From Microthyrium microscopicum (taxonomy: Eukaryota; Ascomycota; Dothideomycetes; Microthyriales; Microthyriaceae), in NCBI GenBank assembly GCA_010405405.1, contig MU004238.1, positions 1,254,374 to 1,318,373 on the forward strand: a stretch of 64,000 nt of DNA, in the 5' to 3' direction. Position 1 is the stretch's first letter. Each line of letters opens with the position of its first letter. Below the pieces are notes generated by a model. The model saw nothing but the letters and a program-made list of their open reading frames with translations, was not told the DNA's origin and searched no databases. Both the position numbers and the translations under genes were made by a program. Below, in pieces: positions 56,547 through 64,000 of this stretch.

Positions 56547-57958
56547 ATGATAACCAGGCGCTGCTTGCTACGGCATGGTATGTCCGGTCAACTCTCCAAA
56601 ACCTCACCTCTAACTTATTAGGCCGTACTGCCCTGCAATCAGGATCTGTTCGTTCTCTCCCCGAAAGACTTCCATCACCCGCCTATTATATTCAATCCCG
56701 ATCGCTACGAACGCAAGATATCCAGCTGAACATTCCGGCCGCTGCTGTCGGCAAATCCGCCCAAGAGCTGTTTCAAGATGGCTACGTCAATGAGAACGTA
56801 GCAAGGTGGCTGCGAGAACGCGAGATTCAAGATACAATAGGCACAGTTGGCGCCTCCATTGAACCTTCATACCAACCTCACCGTCTCCTTACCCATCCTT
56901 CCGCTGTAGAAGACGTCACACTCGAGCTTCTACTCGCCTCACAATGTCATCTTGGCCACGCGACTTCGTTATGGCATCCAGGCAATGCCCGTTATATCTT
57001 TGGTGTTCGAGAAGGAATACATATTATATCACTGGAACAAACAGCAGCATACCTTCGTCGGGCTGCTAAAATTGTACATAGTACAGCAGATCGTGCTGGT
57101 ATCATACTATTTGTCGGGAACCGGAAAGGTCAAGAAAGAGCTGTTGTAAATGCGGCATCTCGGGCGGGCGGGTATCATCTCTTTGATCGATGGATAGCAG
57201 GCACCCTGACCAATGGCGCACGAATATTGGCAAAGTGTGAAAAGAAGGTTGTGGACCACATGGATCGAGAAATTCTTGGCTTTGAAGAACAGTTGGTGAC
57301 AGTGACTGCCATGAAGCCTGATTTGGTCGTCTGTCTCAATCCTGTGGAAAACAAAGTGCTATTGCATGAATGCGCGCTAAACGACATTCCAACAATTGGT
57401 ATCGTTGATACGAATTGTAATCCAGCATGCGTCACATACCCAATCCCAGCCAACGATGACAGGTACGTTGGATCTGAACCTATTATGTGATCCTACTAAT
57501 TTTCCCCAAGTCTTCGATCCATACAAGTCATTGCCGGTGTCCTAGGTCGTGCCGGGCAGGCCGGACGCAGTGAACGATTAGCTCGAGCTGCGGAGGGTGA
57601 AGTTCTACCCCACGAAGAGAGACGTCTCGTCATGCCGGATAGATATCAAGGAGAAGACGATGAAGATGAGGACGTTGATGTCATTGACATGAGAGGAGAT
57701 ATTGATATTGGATCCGTTCGATTCGCAGTCCCACAACCATTGACGCCAGGTGCCAGGAAGGCAAAGCAGTCAGGAAAATCAGAGCCGGAGCGGCAACTCG
57801 AAGAGTTCTACGATGAACAACAGACCAGACAGCGCACTGAGAAGCTGGTCAAGGAAGGAGGTGGAGATGACAATTTCCGAACTCTTCAGTTCTCATCACC
57901 AGAAGTTTCCCAGCTCATGAAAGACGCGGGCGACCCTTCAGACGAGTCAAAGCACTAA
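56547..57958 (+). CDS. MRP4: Mitochondrial small ribosomal subunit protein uS2m
   Basis: Exons 56547..56577, 56622..57462 and 57511..57958; introns of 44 and 48 nt; 439 aa. The 31-nt first exon gives the basic targeting peptide MITRRCLLRH. The S2 core is visible: LLLASQCHLGHATSLWHPGN (the GH motif), YIFGVREGIHIISLEQT, ADRAGIILFVGNRKGQE, AASRAGGYHLFDRWIAGTLT, PDLVVCLNPVENK and ALNDIPTIGIVDTNCNP. The spliced exon continues SLRSIQVIAGVLGRAGQAGR. The acidic tail (EGEDDEDEDVDVIDM type) and polar C-terminus are longer than in bacteria, as usual for fungal Mrp4. It is the last host gene before the AT-rich block. Confidence 0.94.
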
Positions 57959-58434
57959 AAGATTCACCATACTCTTTGGCATCAGAATGACCGGGCCGCA
58001 CTTCAATGCTGGCTTCTTTATTTCCTATCGCATTCGATGGGAAATACAGCACTCGGTTATTTGCGTAGTGCATGATCAACAACGTACTTACTCGATAGGA
58101 GTCTCGGGTATCGCGGATCGCTTGCTTTGACACCAAAGCGTCATACCCATTGCATATAATGTACAATACTGCGATCAATGTAAAAACATCTCTGCAAAAC
58201 CATTGAATTCAGTTTTGATATACAACGCGGTTATTATCGGCATGCCGAACAGGGGCTCAAGCTTCCGATCACGCAATGCAGTGCGCGCCCAGCTTCCAAC
58301 GACGAGGCTGGAAATTCAAAAGTGACCTTTACCTATCCCTAAGACTAGACATCCCCGCCAGGGGATGCCCGCCAGCTTACCCGCCAGCCAGTTCACCCGC
58401 CAGAATGCTAAGAGAAACGTAGGTACTTAAATTT
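57959..58434. other. Intergenic before the AT-rich block
   Basis: About 475 bases: uS2m 3' region, then a GC-rich stretch with the hairpin and motif copies listed separately. The composition changes sharply at about 58430. Confidence 0.5.
58351..58403. repeat. GC-rich hairpin and four CCCGCCAG motifs
   Basis: A perfect inverted repeat ATCCCC-GCCA-GGGGAT occupies 58351-58366. CCCGCCAG occurs four times at 58354, 58368, 58380 and 58396 (steps of 14, 12 and 16 bases). The cluster lies about 30 bases before the AT-rich element. It could be a terminal remnant of a small element or a host sequence bordering the insertion; function unknown. Confidence 0.7.
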
Positions 58435-59067
58435 CTGTTGCTACACTACTAAAAGTAAAGTATTTATATTTTTAATTAAATATATTACTTAAAATACTTA
58501 TTAGGTACGATTAGATCTTTAGAATCTTTATCTTATAATAGTATTAGTATTATAGGATTCTTAACTTTAATTTATCCTTTAGTAGCCTTTTTTTTAGCTT
58601 CCCTTACTTTTTAACGACGTTAAGTAAGATCCTCTTTATCTTATCTTTTTATAACTACTTCTTAAAGAGATCTAACTAGTATAATATAAGGCTTACTAAC
58701 GAGCTTATTTATAGACTTCTTAGATCGCTTTATCTTAGCCTTTTTAGTATAAGCTACTATTATATCTTTAATCTACTTCCTTAAGATTTAATGTTAAGTA
58801 AAGACAATATCTAACGCTTTTATATACTTCTAAAAAGCTTTAAAAGACTTATAGATTTATATAGTTATTTCTTATTAAATTAAATTAACTTCTCGCTTTA
58901 TTCTTAGTATTAAAAGTGTCTTAAAGTAGGCTTTATTAAGCTCTAGCTATTCTTCCTCTTTAGATATTTATTCTTCTATTAAATTATTTAGAACTATAGA
59001 TAAATTAAAAGACTAGATTCTAGACTCTTTCTAGCCCTTTTTAATTATTCCTAACTTTATTATTTTA
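58435..59067 (+). repeat. Probable 5' LTR and primer-binding site of the Gypsy fossil
   Basis: The stretch opens with TGTTGCTACA at about 58435 and ends directly before TGGCAGATATTAGGAATC at 59068, which starts with TGG and resembles the complement of a tRNA 3' end including a T-arm-like stem and loop. That is where a primer-binding site is expected. The LTR limits are inferred since the second LTR is not in the window. Confidence 0.45.
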
Positions 59068-62000
59068 TGGCAGATATTAGGAATCAAACCTAACGAACTC
59101 TCTAAGATAAGCATTATAGCCTAAGTACCTTAGCCTAATAGCTATTAGAAGCTAGTAGAGCTACTTCTTTAGCTTTAGTATATTCTATAGTTAAGAGAAC
59201 TAATAAGTTTCTAACTATTATAATTAATAGCTAAGCATACCTCTAAAGTAGCTTAGCTTATAGATAGACTACTCTAGCTTAGAGAAGAACCTTAAAGATT
59301 CCTAGGCAATAAGATAAAGGCTAAGGAATTCCTTTATAGTTTCTTAGTAATTACTCCTATTTCTATTTTTATATACCTAATTTATTAAGTATCTTATAAC
59401 CTTTTTACCTACTCTATAACCCTAATCTCTAATATTATAATTACTTCTTACTAATAAAGTACCTATAAAGCTTTTCCTTTAAAATATTATAATTAGTTAT
59501 AAGTAACGAACTAATAAAACCTAAGGGTAAGGCTCTTAGAGTAAATCTAGTTATACTAGATATAGCTATACTAACTCTAGTAGGACTAAGTAGCCTTATA
59601 GGCAATCCTAATAATATAGAATAAGCCTATCTAGAACTAGTAATAAATATAAAAAAAACACTAGAATAGCTATAAGCTAAAATATAGTAAATACGCAATA
59701 TACTTAAGATTAAATAACTTAAAGTAATAAAAGTAGCCTATAAACGTAGAGAACTTTGCTTAGTTAAATAGATTAATAAATAGGGTTAATATAATACTAG
59801 CTTAGCTATTTTAGCTTATATTAAATATAATAGCTCTAAATTAGCTTATAGTAGTAATAAATTATAGATATATAAAGCTAAAAGTCTATAAGAATATAAG
59901 AATTAGGTCTTTAATATAACTAATATACTTACTATAAAGAAATATAAGGAGGACCTATACCTAGTAGTTCTCTAAGCCTATAATTACCTTAATAAAGAAG
60001 TTATATAACCTACTTAGAATAATTATATTAATTTCTAGACTTAGTTAGCTAAACTAGACTAATATAAACCTACGTAGGCCCTTATAGAATAATAGGCTCT
60101 TAAACTCCTTAGTTCGTTTATTAAGAGACGTTATAAAGCCTTCTAGAGCTTCTTAATTACTATAATAGAAGAAAAGATCCCCTAAGAATACTTTAATAAG
60201 CTTATACTTCTCTTTTATAAGTATAAGATTAATAATATATTAATTTGCTTATTATTCTTTAGTAATAGACTATCTACTTGCCTTAGAAATAATATAATCT
60301 TTAACCTAGACTATATAGTTAAGATAGTTAAAGAAGCTTTATCTTAATATATTTTAAAGTACTTAAGACTTATTAGTAACTAGAAAATACTAACTACTTC
60401 TAAGAAAGATATTAGGAATAGTAAATCCTCTAAATAGCGTTTAATATCTATAGATTTAGAGGATAAGACTTAATAAGGTTTCTAGAAGAATAAGTTAAAA
60501 AAGTCTAGACTAAGCCCTCTTAATAGGGCTTTAAAGCTAGATAAACTAAAGAGTAATATAACGCCTAGAGTTAAATAGTTATTCCTTAGTAACCTTAGTA
60601 AAAGTAAGTACTAGAACTATACTAAAATAAGCTATATAGCCTATAGCTACCCTAACCTAAAGCTAAAGAAGTTAGAAAGAAAAGACTAAACTATAAGGTA
60701 GCTAACTAGGACCTTATAGCTTTTATTATAAATAATCTAGTCTTTAACCTCCTTAGTAACTTCTATAAAGTTATTATTACTTAAGTCCTAGAAGTAGTAA
60801 AGAATAAGAGGATTCTAAATAAGAAGGTATACTAATTAAAGAAATTATACTAAATTATCTTATAAAAAACTACTTAGAATTAAGTAAGCTAAGATTATAT
60901 ACTATAAAGCATAATAATAGATAGTAAAGCTTATTTTAATATTATAGACTACGCCTTAGCTAAGAAGCTTTAATTAAAAATATATTATTTCTTAAAAGAG
61001 TTAGCTAAGTACCTAAATAGTATACTTATAGCTATTTATAGAGTAGTAACTACTAAAGTAATAGTAGTTAACTTTAATAAGATCCTAAAGACTAATAAAA
61101 TATTATTTTATATTATAAACTTACTATACTATATAATTATTATAAGGATACTTTAGCTTAAGAATTAGAACTCCTTACTAGACTTTAAGGCTAAGACTTT
61201 ATTCTTTATTTATCTAAAGAATAACTACTATAGTAAGATTAGCTCTATCTTCTTAGAGGAATTACTTTAATTAGGTTAAGATAAATTTACTTAGCTCTTT
61301 AAGTATCTAGTAGGTTTATTAAACTATATTAGCCTATAAAACTTACTATATTACTATAAAGAGCTTATAGAAGCCTTTAGTAAAGACAAAGCATAGGATT
61401 TAGTAGAATATAGTTTATAGGACTTAGCTATTAACCTTAAGCTAGGTATAAGTATACTCTATAGGCCTATTTATAGCCTATTAGAAGTAAAACTAGTTAT
61501 TTTACGTAAATACCTTAAGAGAGACCTTAAGAAGGGATTTATCTATAAATTTTAGTCTTTTACTAGAGCTTTAATTATCTTTATAAAGAAGAAGAATAGT
61601 ACCTTATATCTATATATAGACTATAGAGGCTTAAATAATATTATAATTAAGGACTACTATGCTTTACTACTAATTAAAGAGTTATTAAACTAACTATTAA
61701 GAGCTAAGCTCTTTATAAGCCTAGATCTCTATAAAGTATACTATTATATTTATATTTATACTAGTAATAAATAGAAAATAGTATTCTAAACTAAATATAA
61801 GTCCTTTAAGTATTAAGTAATACTATTTAAGCTTACTAACGCTTTTATTACCTTTTAAGTATATATTAACTAAGTTCTATATAGCCTTATTAACGTAACT
61901 TATATTATTTATCTTAATAATATCTTTATCTTCTCTAAGAATAAAGAAGATTATATTAAGTATATAAAGAAGGTACTTAAAAGACTTATTAAGTTTAAGT

Positions 62001-64000
62001 TATATACTAAGCTATTAAAGTATAGCTTCTATATAAATTAAACTAAGTACCTTAAGTACGTTATAACCTTAAATAGTATTATAATAGAATTAGAATAAAT
62101 TATAATAGTTATAGATTAGCTAATACTATATAATATATATTAAGTAAGAGAGTTTATTAGCTTTATAAACTACTATTAATATTTTATTACTAACTTTTTT
62201 TATATTATTTTCCTATTAAACTCTTTAATTAAGAAGTTTTTAGGGTAGGCTCTAAAAGGTTAATAGCTATATAATAAGAAATTAGTTCCTATTAACCTCT
62301 CTCCTAAAGCTATTTAATCCTTTAATAACCTAAAGGCTATCTTTATATATACCTTAATCTTTACTTACTATAATTCTATATTAAAGACCTATCTAAAGAT
62401 AAATGCCTCTAAGTAAGTAATCTATAGTATTTTAAGCTAAAAGCAAACTAAGCTAGGCTAAGAGAGCTAATAGTAACCTATAGCGTTCTACTTAAGAAAG
62501 CTATTAGGACTTAAGAGTTACTATAGAACCCTATAGTAAAAGTTCCTAGCTATTATTAACTCTATAAAAGTCTTTTATAAGTATCTATATAGTATTCTAA
62601 AGTTCTTAGTCCTAATAGATTATATAAACTTTTATTTACTTAATATATTCTAAAATATCTTTACTATATATATAAGATAGGTAGATTTTCTTACTAAGTT
62701 TAAGTTTAATATTAAATACTACCTAGGGAAGATAAACCTTATAAATAGACCTTTATAAAGACTAAACTATATCTCTTTAGGTAATATAGAATAGAAAAGA
62801 ATTATAAATGCCTTATTAAACCTTATCTAAGATAAACTATAACTATTTAAGGTATTTAAGCTTAATAAAGACCTAATTAGGTTTATTAACGTTTTAGTTA
62901 TATTTATTAGTACCTTATTATAGTACTTAAGAAATAATTCTTAGGAAGTAGATATTATTACTACGTTAAATATATCTAATAGCTTTCTTACTAAGCTAAT
63001 AAAAGATAAATAAATCTATTTATAGATAGAAGTTACTATAAAGAATAGTAGAGTCTAAGTTCTTTAATATTTTTATAATAACTTCTTAGAAGAAGGCTAT
63101 AGAAGCTAACATAAGACGTTAAAGAAGATTTAACGCTATTATACTTAGAATAATATTAATAAGAATATCTAAGAGTACTACATAGCCTATTTAGAGTATA
63201 AATAAAATACGTCTATTAAATAAGGCTAAAATAGGCTCTTTCTACTCCTACTAGTACTAATAGCCCTCTAGAAAGATATTATAGTTAATTTTATTACTAA
63301 CTTACTCTTAAGTATTTTCTAAAGATAGCTATATAACTTTATTATAGTAGTTATTTATAAGCTAACTAAAATAGCTTATTATATACTCTATTATAAAGAT
63401 ATAGATATAAATAATCTTACTAAGCTCTTTTTATATAAGGTAGTATAACTTTATAGTATACTAAATATAATTATATCTAATAGAGGCTCTATATTTGTCT
63501 CTAAGTTCTAAAATATATTCTTCTACTACTTAAAGATCTAATAGAAGCTATTTACTACGTTCTAATCTTAGATAGATAAATAAATAAAGCGTTAAAACTA
63601 AGAGATTAAGTACTATTTATATATTTACTATAACTAAGAATAGGACAATTAGGCTAAAAAGCTTAATTTTACTAAGTTTATATATAATAATAATATATAT
63701 AACTTAACTAGTATTACTCTATTTATAGTATATATAGGTAGATATTTATACGTACTAAAAGTACCTAAAGAGTATCTAATAAATACTACTTTTAATATAA
63801 AGGAACTAATAGAATATATTCTATTTCTCTAAAGAGCCCTTTAAGCTTATTTAGAGAATATTTAAATTATATAAGCTAAATACTATAATAAAGGCTATAA
63901 GGACATTACCTTAAAGGTAAATAACTAAGTTCTACTTAATATAAAGAATATTAGAATAGCTAAGTCTAAAAAGAAACTAGATATTAAGTATATAGGCCCT
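58435..64000 (+). mobile_element. Decayed Ty3/Gypsy LTR retrotransposon, continues past window
   Basis: The whole block is strongly AT-shifted compared with the flank, with long TA-rich runs, as expected after RIP. On the plus strand the order of remnants is that of a Gypsy element: a probable 5' LTR (to about 59067), a gag-like part with a zinc-knuckle-like relic near 60.6 kb, a protease-like part near 61 kb, reverse transcriptase at about 61.5-62.1 kb, RNase H near 62.3-62.7 kb and integrase from about 63.1 kb to the edge. It is broken by very many changes and has no usable frame. Most likely old and silenced. The 3' LTR is outside the window. Confidence 0.85.

Overview
The window is nuclear DNA of a filamentous ascomycete (Pezizomycotina). 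The evidence is compact genes with many short introns (about 42-67 nt typical, GTRNGT donors, CTAAC-like branch points), a complete white-collar-1 photoreceptor, a fungal fucose-lectin gene, STAND-type fungal N-terminal domain genes, and a strongly AT-shifted retroelement block that looks like repeat-induced point mutation (RIP). Class cannot be fixed from this window; Dothideomycetes or Leotiomycetes are both plausible.

Layout. 1-4.0 kb: 3' end of a NOPCHAP1-like chaperone gene, the Golgi nucleoside diphosphatase GDA1, and a solitary fungal N-terminal (PigL_N-like) domain protein. 4.8-10.1 kb: a PPPDE-thioredoxin-PUL fusion, a 73-aa membrane protein, splicing factor CDC40/PRP17 and the COPII cargo receptor ERV14. 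10.8-17.5 kb: methionine aminopeptidase 1, an 80-aa cysteine-rich secreted protein revealed only by splicing, a DUF4267 membrane protein, a SIRT6/7-like sirtuin and the H/ACA snoRNP protein NHP2. 18-24 kb: a second PigL_N-like gene and the spindle midzone protein ASE1. 24-27.5 kb is a large gene-poor gap.

27.5-36.3 kb: a conserved disordered protein, exosome subunit RRP46 divergent from peroxin PEX4, and bc1 subunit QCR8 divergent from prohibitin PHB1, then a membrane-anchored fucose-lectin-like protein. 36.4-44.2 kb: a disordered protein, the sphingolipid enzyme LCB2 and a 740-aa low-complexity protein. 46.3-58.0 kb: U1-70K divergent from mitoribosomal mL43, a secreted serine carboxypeptidase, WC-1 with a 14-bp minisatellite (broken by a 20-N assembly gap) in its upstream region, and mitoribosomal uS2m.

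58.4-64.0 kb: the base composition falls abruptly. The rest of the window is a decayed Ty3/Gypsy LTR retrotransposon that runs off the end. A small GC-rich hairpin and four CCCGCCAG motifs lie just before the boundary.

Most genes are housekeeping (splicing, ribosome and snoRNP biogenesis, mitochondrion, secretory pathway, sphingolipid synthesis) and do not form one pathway. There is no secondary-metabolite cluster and no CRISPR, and no tRNA or rRNA gene was recognised. Exon coordinates were worked out by eye from splice consensus and family homology; each multi-exon model below keeps an open frame from ATG to stop, except the first gene, which is cut by the window edge.
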